Source of the DNA: Clonostachys chloroleuca
Taxonomy: Eukaryota; Ascomycota; Sordariomycetes; Hypocreales; Bionectriaceae
Assembly (NCBI GenBank): GCA_037952775.1
Contig: JBANAY010000003.1
Span: 31,992,001-32,056,000 of the forward strand
Direction of reading: 5' to 3'
DNA length: 64,000 nucleotides
Part shown: in pieces, positions 23,453 through 34,698 of the stretch
Position numbering within the stretch: the first letter of the stretch is position 1
How the letters are laid out: the number at the start of each line of letters is the position of its first letter
Notes under the pieces: model-generated
Databases searched by the model: none
Told to the model about the DNA's origin: nothing
Seen by the model: only the letters and a program-made list of their open reading frames with translations
Made by a program: the position numbers and the translations under genes

Positions 23453-25194
23453 ATGGCCTCCAACTCGAACACCACAGATGCGGGACACCAGGCCAGCGAG
23501 GAGACCCCCTCCTCCACTCCCCTGATAGCAGCCGTCACAAGAGCCACCGAAGCGTCACCTTCAGTGCCAACCCCGTTAGCAGGACTATCGAGCCGGAGCC
23601 GTTCCGACCTTACAACAAGAGGCATAGCACCGCCTTGGACACCCGCAACCCTGGTAACACGACGAGTGGCCCGCCGGTGCTCGCTGCCCTGAACAACAAG
23701 TTGCGGAGGAGGAACAGCCATAGCTCTGCTCTCCCAACAGTCGCGCATCTCTCCGGTCCCAAGATTGGGCCTCAGCGAAGCACAAAGAAGACCGAGAAGC
23801 TGAAGCTTCTGCCGAACCCGGACCTTGGCGAGGATGCCCCCGATGAAGAGAGCGGCCGAGATGTCTATTCCCAATACACCCGAATCAAAGATCCCACAGC
23901 TAGGAGAGATGCGGCAAGGTTGGGCAAAGCGGACCGAGACAGACTGCCGAGGGTGACGGCGTATTGCACCGCCAATCGCTATGAGATGGAGGCGCTCATG
24001 CGCTTCTTGAAAGGAAAAGCAAAAACCAGAGCCTCAAACCCCAAACTCATAGACGAGTGTATATACACTCCTTACCAATACGTGAAGGCGCCGCCTGTGG
24101 CCAGTAGCCACCATGACCCTGTGACGGTATATGAGCGCCGGCACTCAACTGGAAGCGAGACCGCTCAGGAAGAGCAGCAACGGAGGGAGACACTCATCGA
24201 CGTCCCAGAGGACCCCAGCAATGGGCACTCCAACGGATCTTCTGTTCCCGATCTCAGCAATCTTCGCGGCGAGACTCTACTGGGCCCAAGCATAATCGAT
24301 GACGATAGCGCTATTGATAGCACACCCGACTTTGACACAAATGTTCACACACCAGAAGTGTTTCTTTTCGACTACGGAGTCGTTGTGATATGGGGCATGA
24401 CCGCTTCACAGGAGGCCAGGTTCCTGAAAGAGATTGCCAAGTTCGAGCTTGAGAAGCTTGCACCAGACGATGTTGAGACGGAGCATTTCAACTTCTATTA
24501 CACGCACGAGTACCAGGCTCGCATTTATAATGACTTCATCACGCTGCGGGATAAGAACAACTATATGACAAAGCTGGCTATTTCGCATGCCTTAGCCCAG
24601 AGCGTCAAGGTTTGTGCCCATTCGTCCCCTGGCCGAGAAGGCGCGATTGGCTACTTTCATGTAACTCAATTGACTGACTTTTGACCTAACAGACCTCTCT
24701 ATTTGAAGAGCTTATTGCTTCAACTGTTGAGACATGCAAGGACATCCCGACACAGATCGCCCTCACCGGCAAGATCGACCTCAACCCGTCCCAAATCAAC
24801 ATGCAGATTGGCGAGCTCTTCATCCTTAGAATCAACATCCACCTCAACGGCTCCGTGCTGGACACCCCCGAGCTCTTCTGGGTCGAGCCGCAGCTGGAAC
24901 CCGTCTACCAGGCCGTCAGGAGCTATCTCGAGATGGACCAGCGGGTCGGGCTTCTGACCGAGCGCCTAGACGTCATTGCCGATTTGCTCGCCGTCCTCAA
25001 AGACCAATTAAGCCACGGCCACGACGAGAAGTTGGAATGGATCGGTGAGTAAACCCAAGACTTTGTGTTTTCCGAATGGTTGTGGTCAATTTTTTGCTGA
25101 CAGATGCTTTTCTTCCTTAGTGATTATACTTATTGCTGTCGAGATCTTGGTGGCGGCTATTAATATCGTGGTTGACATTACTGCAGAGGGATGA
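23453..25194 (+). CDS. RMD1/RMND1-like DUF155 membrane protein (one apparent frameshift)
   Basis: Homologue of the Rmd1/Sif2/RMND1 (DUF155) family, tail-anchored proteins connected with meiotic nuclear division in yeast and mitochondrial translation in animals; the exact role here is unknown. Exons: 23453-24609, 24693-25044, 25121-25194. The N-terminus MASNSNTTDAGHQASEETP is in one frame and the remainder is one base out. The switch best fits a run of five C at 23505-23509, where a sixth C would give TPLLHSPDSSRHKSHRSV. Present exon length is 1,583 nt; one added base gives 527 residues plus stop. Recognisable parts: GRDVYSQYTRIKDPTARRDA, RVTAYCTANRYEME, FLFDYGVVVIWGM, and a C-terminal transmembrane segment IILIAVEILVAAINIVV. 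No in-frame ATG exists for the main frame, so the N-terminal ATG plus a lesion is the best model. Confidence 0.87.
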
Positions 25195-25547
25195 AAAAAT
25201 ATCCGTGCACATCAAAATTGAGCTCTTGGTATAGAACAGAGACAAGAGCGCGATGCGTGGGATTTTTGCTGGTTTTGCTTAGATACACGCAGGCACTGTA
25301 TTCATAGTTCACAATCTTGGTAGAACATCTAATCTGGTAGACATATGAGCTTCACAGCGAAGACGTGTCTGGGAAAGAGATCCGGGAATGTCATCCTTGT
25401 TTTCTTTTTATCATTCATAGAGGGACTCTCTCGAGGCTCGTCCACCTCCCCCTCCGTCTAGAGCTTAGTAGATGATGCGTAGTTGCATCTTGGCCAGATA
25501 TTCCCATCCTTAAAACGCCATGTAGAGTTACAGAACTTAATCGCAGA
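25195..25547. other. Convergent 3' region (RMD1-like / HMG-box gene)
   Basis: 353 nt of 3' untranslated sequence between two convergent stop codons. No other feature seen. Confidence 0.6.
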
Positions 25548-26700
25548 TCAATCCTTGCTTTCCTTTGCCTCCTTGTCTTCCTTGTCCTTCTTCTCTTCCG
25601 CTTGCTCGGCGTTTTCGCTATTACCCATCTCCACATCCTCATCTTGGGCAGCTGGCTTGGAGGGCGCCGGCTCATCCTCCTTCTTCAACTCGGGAGCGGC
25701 GTCATCCTTCTCCTTCTCCTCATCCTCTTTGTCCTCCTTGCCCTCCTTGTCCTCCTTCTCTCTCCGCTCCTCCAGCTCCTCGAACTGGGTCTTATACTCG
25801 TCCTTCTTCTCATCGGACAGCCCCTTCCATCGGCGCTCCAGCTCCTCGTCGACATTGGCATCTTCCTTGTCCTTGCTCTGCTCCTCTACTGCCGCCCGCT
25901 CCTCGGAGCAGAACAGCTCGAACGCATCGCCCGGCTTGGCGGACTTCTTCGCGCCATTCGTGGTACCTTTCTTACCGGCGTCGCCTTGCTCCGACGGCGC
26001 AGGTGATCCAGATCCGGCTCGCTGGGTGAAGGAGGCCGAGGGGGTGTCTTTGCCGTCTGCGTCGGTCTTGCGGTGGCCGCGCTTGATCCGCAAGGGCTTG
26101 TCCTTAGGCTTGCGGACGTTAGCGTCGGCTTCATGGATGCCGGCAGAGAAGTGCTCCTATTGGCACACAAGTATCAACACTGAAATGAAAGTAGGTTATA
26201 AGAAGAAATCGGAAGCTGGAAGCTTCCAATTCTTTGACGTGCACGCGTGACGGTTTATTTTGGGGGGAGGTGTAGTGTGGACGGGGGAAGCAAGAAACAG
26301 ATGAAGCGAACGCGGAGGAGAAACAGTAAACATGCCATGATGTGCTACAGCTAGGAGAGCGGACGTGAGAGGAATTGGATAATAAGCAACAGAGCGTATT
26401 ATATCATACCGTGGGTGGAGGGCTTGGGCTTCCTTCGGAGTCTTCGACGTTGGTGCTCGTGCGCTTAGCGAGTTGTTCCAGGAGGAAGGCCCTTTCGATT
26501 CTCAACTTCTCGACCTGGCGCTTAATTCGGGCGAGACGAAGTCTGGCGGCGTCGTTGGCCTCTTCGACCTCGTTGGTGCGATTCTTTAGCTGGATGCATT
26601 TGCGACGGTAGGCCTCCTCGACAGATGGAGGCAGCGACGGCGGGACGGCTGATGCAGTTGGAGCAGAGTCAACTTCTGTGTGCTTGCGCTTGGGTGGCAT
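25548..26700 (-). CDS. HMG-box protein, Nhp10-like (probable INO80 complex subunit)
   Basis: Predicted nuclear DNA-binding protein of 299 residues. Exons: 26410-26700 and 25548-26156; the 253-nt intron joins PPPT to EHFSAGIHEADANVR in phase 0. The first exon begins MPPKRKHTE and forms a coiled coil (EAYRRKCIQLKNRTNEVEEA...). The second exon carries a basic linker (RIKRGHRKTD) and a single HMG-like box around DAFELFCSEERAAV...ERRWKGLSDEKKDEYK. It ends in a highly charged tail of E, K and D repeats. The order coiled coil, HMG box, acidic tail matches filamentous-fungal relatives of Nhp10, an INO80 remodeller subunit; that assignment is inference. An in-frame stretch upstream of the ATG at 26700 is not conserved-looking and was left out. 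Confidence 0.78.
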
Positions 26701-27909
26701 CGCGACCAGGCGAGACGATACGGGAGGCTTTGGGAAGGAGGGAGAGGGAGATGGACGGAGGATGGTCTCGATAGTTGTCGGGATGAGGAGTGATGAGGAA
26801 AAAGTGGGAAGATGGCTGGCCGAGAATCGAGCTCTGTTTGCCTTGTCTGCATGCGCAGGCCGTACTGGACCGAAGGGCAGCGCGCCGTTGGTAGGTAATT
26901 TGCCTTGACAGACAGTGCTGAACTCAACTGGGTGGTGCGGTTGCAGGAGAGTCGAACAGGGTTCAGGCAAACAATGGGGACCGCGGACCTGGTGTAAGGG
27001 AGGAAAACTTACATTGGGGAGCCATGATGCTATCAAACGCCAATTTCAGGGACGCGCAGTGCAGCGCCGTGCGGATAGCCCAGGGAAGGACTGATTGTCT
27101 TGCGAGAACTCGACTCCCAGCAAGAACGTGCCAACGTGCAGCAACTCCCAATTGCGAGACTCGATCGCGCTTGGAAGGCGGTGGGCGAGTTTATAGGCTC
27201 CTGCAGCTCAGCTCTGGCAGTCCCCAGACACCTTTCTCGGCCGGGTGGGTCACCACGCTCCTGCGCCAGGGACGTGCATCTGTCGAATTGTGCATTTGGG
27301 ATTAGTGCTGTGCTATGCACGTTGTGCAGAATTGTGAACACCCAAACTTCTCCATCGTTACCGTTGATGTGAGAACTGTAGCAAGTTGACTTCCATACAG
27401 ATAACTAGAGAGAGTTACAAATAGTTAAAAATATGCACAGGCTTCCATCACAGACAACTCAATTGCGAGAAGACAAATTATTCCAGACTTGGCCATTTCG
27501 CTACAGAGCAAAAGATCTCTGGCAGTCTATCAATCAACTCCTTCTCCCTATCCCAAGCACGCAGACAGAATGACAAAGCAGGCGGTGGAAGGCCACTATC
27601 AAGAGATGAGCCCAGCGCTGTTGCCTCCAAACTCCACCGCCCACGTCCAGGGGTAACAGCAGAGTGGAAGCTTCCCGCAGCTGGAACGGATTAACTGCAC
27701 CCGGAGGGGTCCGCAGCCTGCCTGATTGGCTAGCGGGGCACTTCAGCAGCACAAACATCCCCCCCAACTGTAGATTTTCTGAGGGCGGCGGTATCCATAC
27801 AATTATATTTGGAGGTGACGCTTGGCTTGTCCTCGAGGAGAGTCGTTCAGCTTTCCCGGACTTTTCTCTCCCTTCTTTGGGCCATCGCTAGAAGGACTCT
27901 CAAGTCAAC
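26701..27909. other. Divergent promoter region (HMG-box gene and CCT8)
   Basis: The 1.2 kb spacer has no credible gene. It contains a CCAAT box on the minus strand near CCT8 and a pyrimidine-rich tract (about 27850-27880) just before the CCT8 start, typical of highly expressed fungal genes. Confidence 0.6.
27723..27729 (-). promoter_or_regulatory. CCAATCA box upstream of CCT8
   Basis: CCAATCA (reverse strand) lies about 180 nt before the CCT8 start codon. It matches the preferred site of the fungal Hap2/3/5 (HapB/C/E) CCAAT-binding complex. Function is inferred from motif and distance only. Confidence 0.35.
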
Positions 27910-29897
27910 ATGTCTCTCAATATTCCCGGCGCTCCCAACGCCAACCTGTTCAAGCAGGGCTACAACAAGTAGGTCCATTCTCCCTAAGCTATCTATATTC
28001 CATCCCCTTCCTCGCTTCACCCCACCAAACAAAAAAAGAGGAAAAGGGAAGCCACCAACATTCGCCTCGGCGCTGCACTGCCGCCATTACGTCCGAGGGA
28101 AATGCATATGTTCAATGACATGTGGTTCAATGCTGACGCTCAACTGGCAGCTATGACGCTGAAGATGGCGCCGTCCTGCGCAACATCGATGCCTGCCGGG
28201 CAATCTCCTCCACCGTCCAGACCTCGTTGGGTCCCTACGGCCGAAACAAGGTAATCATCAACCACCTTCAGAAGATGATCCTTACCTCCGATGCCGCGAC
28301 TATTCTCCGAGAGCTCGATGTAGTACACCCCGCCGCCAAGCTCCTCGTCATGGCCAGCCAGCAGCAGGAGGCCGAGATGGGCGACGCCACCAACCTCGTC
28401 ATCATCCTGGCTGGCGAACTGCTCAAGAAGGCCGAGGATCTCTTGCGAATGGGTCTCAAGGCCTCTGACATTGTTATTGGGTACGAAAAGGCACAAAAGT
28501 TTGCTCTCGAGACCCTAGAGGAGCTGGAGGTGGACAAGGTCGAGAATATGCGTGACCAAGAGGAGCTTAGCAAGGCGATCCGCACTGTCATCGCCAGCAA
28601 ACAGAACGGCAATGAGGACTTCCTGGCCGAGCTCGTTTCTGAGGCTGTTCTCTCTGTCTTGCCAAACAATCCAGCAAACTTCAATGTCGACAACATCCGC
28701 GTGGTCAAGATCATGGGTGGTAGCTTGGACCAGAGCAGGGTTGTCAAGGGCATGGTTTTCCCCAAGGAGCCCGATGGAAGTGTCAAGAAGGCCACCAAGG
28801 CCAAGGTCGGTGTGTACACCTGCCCCATCGACGTCAGCCAGACCGAAACCAAGGGAACTGTTCTCCTTCACAATGCCAAGGAGATGGTTGATTTCACCCA
28901 GGGCGAGGAGTCTCAATTGGAGACTTCTATCAAGGAGCTCTACGATTCCGGTCTTCGCGTCGTCGTCGTCGGTGATCGAGTTGGTGACCTGGCCATGCAC
29001 TATCTGAACCGATTTGGCATCCTATGCATCAGAATTCTCAGCAAGTTCGAGCTGCGCAGAGTCTGCCGCGTCGTCGGTGCTACCCCTCTAGCACGTCTAG
29101 GTGCTCCTATGCCTGACGAGATGGGCAATATCGATGTTGTTGAGACTTTGGAAATTGGCGGTGACCGGGTTACTGTCTTCAGACAGGAGGATGAGGTCAC
29201 TCGCACAGCTACTCTGGTTCTTCGAGGAGCCACACAGAACCATCTCGATGACGTTGAGCGTGCTGTTGATGATGGTGTCAACGTTGTCAAGGCTATCTCC
29301 AGGGACCCCAGGCTCGTGCCCGGTGCGGGTGCCACAGAGACTCAGTTGGTGGAGAGGATACAGGCATTTGGAGAGAAGACCCCTGGTCTCAGCCAATATG
29401 CTATCAAGAAGTATGCTGAGGCTTTTGAAGTTGTCCCGCGCACTCTGGCAGAAAGCTGCGGCCTAGACGCTACCGAGGTTCTCAGCAGACTCTACGCTGC
29501 TCACCACAACAGCGAAGAGTGGGATACTGGTGTCGATGTTGACGTATGTATTACTTCTTTATCCAGCATTCTGGGCTCTCCGATCCTATACTAAACAAAC
29601 TGATTTTCATAGAACGAGGAAGATACAGGTATCCTGGACACCAAGGACGAGGGCATCCTCGATCTTCTCGTATCCAAACATTGGGCCATCAAGCTCGCCA
29701 CCGAGGCAGCAAGAACAGTTCTGTCTGTGGACCAAATTATCGTCGCCAAGCAAGCCGGAGGACCCAAGCCACCCGGCCCCAACCCCGTAAGTCTATATCC
29801 ATCACCCTGATCGTCAACTCCAAATATCCGTTGTCTTCATCTCCATAAAAGTCTTTCATGAGCTAACAGCTATCTTTAGAACTGGGATGAGGATTAA
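27910..29897 (+). CDS. CCT8: Chaperonin TRiC/CCT subunit theta
   Basis: CCT8 is one of eight subunits of the cytosolic chaperonin ring that folds actin, tubulin and other proteins with ATP. Exons: 27910-27968, 28151-29543, 29613-29786, 29880-29897; 547 residues, normal length. Diagnostic features are SLGPYGRNKVIINHLQK (the CCT form of the TSLGPxG nucleotide-binding motif), GDATNLVIILAGELL (ATP-hydrolysis aspartate), VPGAGATETQL and the C-terminal equatorial block VSKHWAIKLATEAARTVL. The last exon encodes only NWDED. The first intron is long (182 nt) and lies after codon 19. Start MSLNIPGAPNANLFKQG is the conserved theta-subunit N-terminus. All junctions are GT-AG and in phase; the gene appears intact. 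Confidence 0.97.
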
Positions 29898-30990
29898 ATC
29901 TAGAATAGACAATACAATGATGATGCCCAACGCCCCGAACCGATGTGAGAAAAGATGAGAGGCACCTGGCGTCAAAAGGGATGAAACGCAAAATGCTTAT
30001 ACTTCTATCATGTAATGCACCCAGGTGTAAAAACGGTGTCTACCTATCTATCCCCCCTAGGTCGAAAACTACCTAGAAAGTCCACCCAGGCAAGATGGTC
30101 AATATCTTGATTATATTGCAGCCTGGGAATAATCTAACGAGCCAGGAAACAAAAATAGACTGCATTATGATGAAATTTGAAGATTATGTGAAGACAATGT
30201 GTTGAGGAGACAATGTATTGAGGAGCGTTAGACAAGGTGCCCTCGCAACGCCAACGATGGCCGTAACGTGAACCATGTAGACCCCCTTAAATTTCAGTTC
30301 CGGGATCATCACGACTTGGACTTGCGAGCAATCGGGACAGCGCATGAGGTACTAAACTTGATGTTCGTGCTTTCTTCTTTAAACATTGCATACATTTATA
30401 TCCCCTGTAGCAACATCTCATTGCGGCATTCCGTCTTCAGATGCCCATGTCCTCGCAAATGTAAAAATTGTACAAGCTTTCTCCCAATGCCTCGATATTC
30501 AAAGGCGAATATGTCCTCCAGCCTTTCAAGCCACCGTATGCGCAAAAGCATCATAATCGCATACTTGAAGGGGCAATGACTCCCATCTCCATAAATCATA
30601 GCAAAAAAGAAAATGATAGGTTAAAGGAATTGATCAGATATCAAAAAGAAAGAGAATATCGAAGAAATGAATTCCAACGACGTAAATAGAAATGTAAAAC
30701 CTTGAGGTTGCACACGCTATATGAAATAAAATAGCAGTGGCGGGTATGGGAAAAGAGAGAAAATGATGATCAACAAGTAACCCAAGAGGTATCATTTCAT
30801 GTCTCGCACTCCGGCCAAAGACGAAAGAGCATGTATCACGCGTCGACGACAAAAGAGCAATCAGCATAGTGAAGGGACGAATAATGGACGACAAAAAAGA
30901 AAAGCTGAAAAGCATCTCCCAAAACACCGATTTTCAAGACGCCATTGTCAAATCGCTTGGAGAAATAATAGAGCAGATGATGGAAGTTGC
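29898..30990. other. Convergent 3' region (CCT8 / Far1-like gene)
   Basis: 1.1 kb between two convergent genes without a recognisable coding frame. AT-rich in 30340-30720. It holds a short imperfect tandem repeat at 30193-30224. Confidence 0.6.
30193..30224 (+). repeat. Two-copy 16-nt tandem repeat
   Basis: GACAATGTGTTGAGGA is followed directly by GACAATGTATTGAGGA, 15 of 16 bases identical. It lies in the 3' spacer and has no evident function. Confidence 0.7.
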
Positions 30991-33900
30991 TCATGCTTCT
31001 TCCACAATGCCACCCTCTCCACCACCCTCGTCACGCCATTCGCGGCTCTTCTCGGTAAGCTTCTTCACTCCACCGACGCGGCCGGCCCATAAGCTCTCAA
31101 TAGGTGTTCTAAAGGTGAATCCACGTTGTGAGCTAATGACACCAATAGCTTGGAGAACTGCCTTTCGGCTGTCGCGGCCAAAGACCGCTGGGTGGTTGAT
31201 CCATTCAAGGCTGCTCTCGAGTTCGTGATCCAGGGCTGCAACAGTGGTAGCGTCGATTCCGGTGCCAAGGCTCAAACCTTCCTGAGATCGTGTTGCGGGG
31301 AATGGTGTATTCGAGTACCCATTGTTATTACCGGATGAGGTTGCTGAGGTAGGCGGCGAGGGGCTTCGTTTACGATCCGGCGTGTTGGACGGATTAGATG
31401 ATGAATCATTGCCTGGAAGTGGTGTTGGGGGCCCGGCCTTGCTTGCCATCGGTGGCACCGGGGGAAGGCCACCCTTGCCCAGGCCTTTAAGAATTGAGCG
31501 TGTCTCGTTGAGGAGAGTATGCGCTCTCTCATGCTGACCTCGGCTGACCAAAGTCAAGGCTCTCGTCAACATATCAGAGGTAAGCAATTCCATGCGCCTC
31601 TGCACAATGTGTGGGTGAGGGGGAATAGGGGGCTTCCCTGCCATGACTTCTTCTGGCCACTCCCGGCTGGCAACATTGTGATTGCCAATAGCGACGGTCG
31701 AGGCATTTGCATTGTTGTGCCATCTCTTAGAATGTCGCCCCATGAAACGTCGGCTTGGATAAGAGGAACCTCTTCAACTGAGACTGCTCGCTCAGCATCA
31801 TTGTCCATTGAACCACCCAGAGCCTCCAGACCAGACACAATGCTATCCCAGGAATCTTGGGGTAGCTGATCCTGGTTAATATTATCAGGCAACACGACGA
31901 GCTGAACAAGAATATCACGCTTGTCACCAAAACGAAGATCTCCTAGTGCAGCTTCAGCATCACGGCCGGTGGCGCGCTTGGTAATCTGCAGAGCACCGCT
32001 AATCTTGTGAAATTTAGCTGGTGAGCCTTCTGGCAACTTCAGCTTAAGCTTCACGTTCTGGTGAGAGAGGGTCTGCATTGAGCCAAGACAGCCTGCCAAG
32101 CACTCGCGGAGCATCATCCAGTCCTTGACGTAGGTATACGAGGCCTTAGTCCTAGTGGAAAGCTCAATCATTGTATCTGGCTTATGAGCGGTTCCTAAAC
32201 CAAAGGAGTGAATTGTGATCCTATCCCAATGTTAATATACCGGAGCAAAATTCGAAACAAAATAAAATACGGGATACTCACTTGGCTGCTTCTGCTCGAG
32301 AAACGACAAAGTCGACACTGTCGGCATCAGATGTTGATGCATCGCTGATGAGCAGAATAGAAGCAATCGGGTTGTTGTGCTTGCGTTGCATCAACAGATC
32401 CATAGCAACGTTGGCGCCCTCAACAACATCTGCCCGATGGCTCTTCTGGCCAACAGGCTTGATGGAAGTTAGGATGTTACCCCATCCAGGCCAGGCTTTC
32501 GTCGTCATACCAACTACGGGCACACCTCCACCTCCAGATCCAAAGGTAACCAGACCCATGCGATCTCTCTCCCCTAGGGTGTTGACCATGAACTTTAGTG
32601 CATCTCGGACAAGGTTGATCTTTACGCCTTGCATAGATGATGAGATTGGAACAACAACCACAACATCAATAGGCACGTGGATGGTACTAGCAAGGGTGGC
32701 GTTGCGAGGGAAGTTGCTCGTGTACTCTGTTGCGGCCGTCGTGACTGATTTGCCAGCACCCCAAGATGATGCAACGGACGAAACCCTTTGAGGGCGAGAT
32801 GATCGTTGCCAGTCGGCCTCCTCCTCCTCAGACATCTCGCGTTCATAATCTGGGCTGCGCATGGGTGGGGCCTCGATTGCATTGAGATCTAACAGAGCCT
32901 GTTGCCAGAGCTTGAGTTGATTTCGGTTGTCAAAGCGCAGATGGAACTGCGGCAATTCAGTAACGGACAGGCTCAAAGTCAAGACGTTTTCGTCGATAGA
33001 TCCTGTTTCAGAAACATCGTTGAGGTGCTTCTTGATCAAGATAGAACCCTTGAGTGTGCAGCGGGGCTTGCGGGGGTTCCATCCTCTTCCCACTGTTGTT
33101 GTGACTTCTTTTCCTTGACGCAAATGAGCATCTCAGCAAAGAGGAAGCATTCGAGCTCCTGCCAGTTTACCCTATCCTTGCCCACCCGAAGTGTTCCATA
33201 GAGTCTTAATTTACCAAACCTGCTGAAATCCAAGCCGTGCCAGTTATCTACCCGATTGCGTAGACTCTCTGTCATCTCTTCGAGCACCTCAGCCGATTCG
33301 TATGGGAAGAACTTGGGTGCGCTTCTGGCAGGCGAGGGGGGCGGGCCGCAACATCGTCGATGCGTGGATTAGGATGAGGCATTGACTGTGCGACAGCAAC
33401 GCCAAGATCCTCTGGGTCGGGTCGCCATTTGTTGTCCGGGACCTCAATGGTGACAAGGCATGTGAGGGTCTGTTGCTGTCGGGAACGGTTGAGAGTCGGG
33501 AACTCGGAGCGAACTGTCACGGTAGGCGCAGGAATAGGGTTGCGGGTGATGGACCGCGGGCTACCGGGAGTCGTCTCCATTGCCTGAACATCATAATCAT
33601 GTCGTCGAGCTGGACCACTCTGTGGTGTCTCTGGATAAGTCATGCCAGTTTGGCCTGTAGCCTCACTGTCAGTCCGGGCATGTCGTGGGTTGTACCGATC
33701 AGATGTGGATGAGGCGTCTCGGCTGTCTCGACTGTCACGCAAGCTGCCGCCCCGACCGCTCTCTCTTCCGCTGCCAGACTGCGATAAATGGTGTTGTTTC
33801 TTTGGGCCGCTCTCTAAGCTGGGTGGTCTGAGAGTCTGAGCATCCCAGGTAGGAGTAGGACTGTGAAGAGAGCGCGAGTCGCCCGCTGATCGGACCATGT

Positions 33901-34698
33901 TGCTAATTTTCTCTGTTCGCATGGTTAGTGCAAGTCGGACAGGAGCATAATGTTGGAAGATTCGTACCAATATCGATAACATTGCCTCCCCTGCTCGTGT
34001 CCAAGTGCAATGGTGCCTCGCACGTTGGGCAGTACTGTGACTCAAATTCGCGAATGAATTCATAAAAACAAGCCTCATGGGAAACATGAGAACAAGAAAA
34101 TTGCAAAATGCGTTCACCTCGCAGGGTGTGCTCTAACGGCTCCTCGCAAACAGCACACTCGCTTCCCACAAACGTCCTCTCCCGACGCGAGCGGGATCTA
34201 TCTGCCGAGCTCGCCATGACGTTGTTATCTATACCACCAACTCGTCGCGAAACGTTGCTCACAGTTGAGCGGACGGAGCTCGCCGATGAATGCGACCGAT
34301 TCTGTCGAGTGCTTTGTGAATGTGTTGAGTATGAATATCCTGCGGTTCTGCTGGTTAGTCGCGTTACATTCGGCGGCTACAAACTTTGTGCGACGCTCGA
34401 CTGGTGCACCTCAATAACCCAAGGTAGGACAAAGAGGAGGTATCAGAAGATATCCCATACAAAAGGAAAATCAAAACGAAAAAGAGCGGGAAAGCGTACC
34501 CTTTTCAGATGTTGAAGAGGAAGGAATCAACCTGGACTGAGAGTCGGCTCCCGAACGAAGGGAGCCCAGCCTCACAGGAGAGAAACCGGCAAAGCCAGGT
34601 TCGGAAAACCCCGAGTCGTAATTGTTGTGACGCTGATTACTAGAGGAGTTAAACCCTGAATTGTTTTGGCCGTGATTCTTGTGAAAGCGACTAAACAT
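30991..34698 (-). CDS. RING-H2 / PH-like / VWA-like protein, Far1/Ste5-type architecture (three apparent frameshifts)
   Basis: Predicted signalling scaffold or ubiquitin ligase. Exons: 34500-34698, 33968-34339, 32282-33912, 30991-32220. Exon 2 has a RING-H2 finger (C128, C131, C149, H151, H154, C157, C170, C173). A disordered S/R/P region follows, then a PH-like domain (WHGLDFSRFGKLRLYGTL to QFHLRFDNRNQLKLWQQAL) and a von Willebrand A-like domain (IDVVVVVPISSSMQG, RMGLVTFGS, ASILLISDAS). RING, PH and VWA in this order recall yeast Far1/Ste5 pheromone-pathway scaffolds; orthology is inference. The metal-site motif DxSxS reads PISSS, lacking the aspartate. The frame breaks three times at G runs: 33336-33341 (six), 33072-33076 (five) and 31628-31632 (five), each needing one more G. 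With three bases restored the gene has 1,145 codons. The conserved C-terminal block RRMELLTSDMLTRALTLVSR lies after the last break. Confidence 0.82.

Noticed and set aside
28268..29000. Long antisense frames (194 and 161 codons) opposite CCT8
   Set aside because: They mirror the codon bias of the highly conserved CCT8 exon and have no independent protein features.
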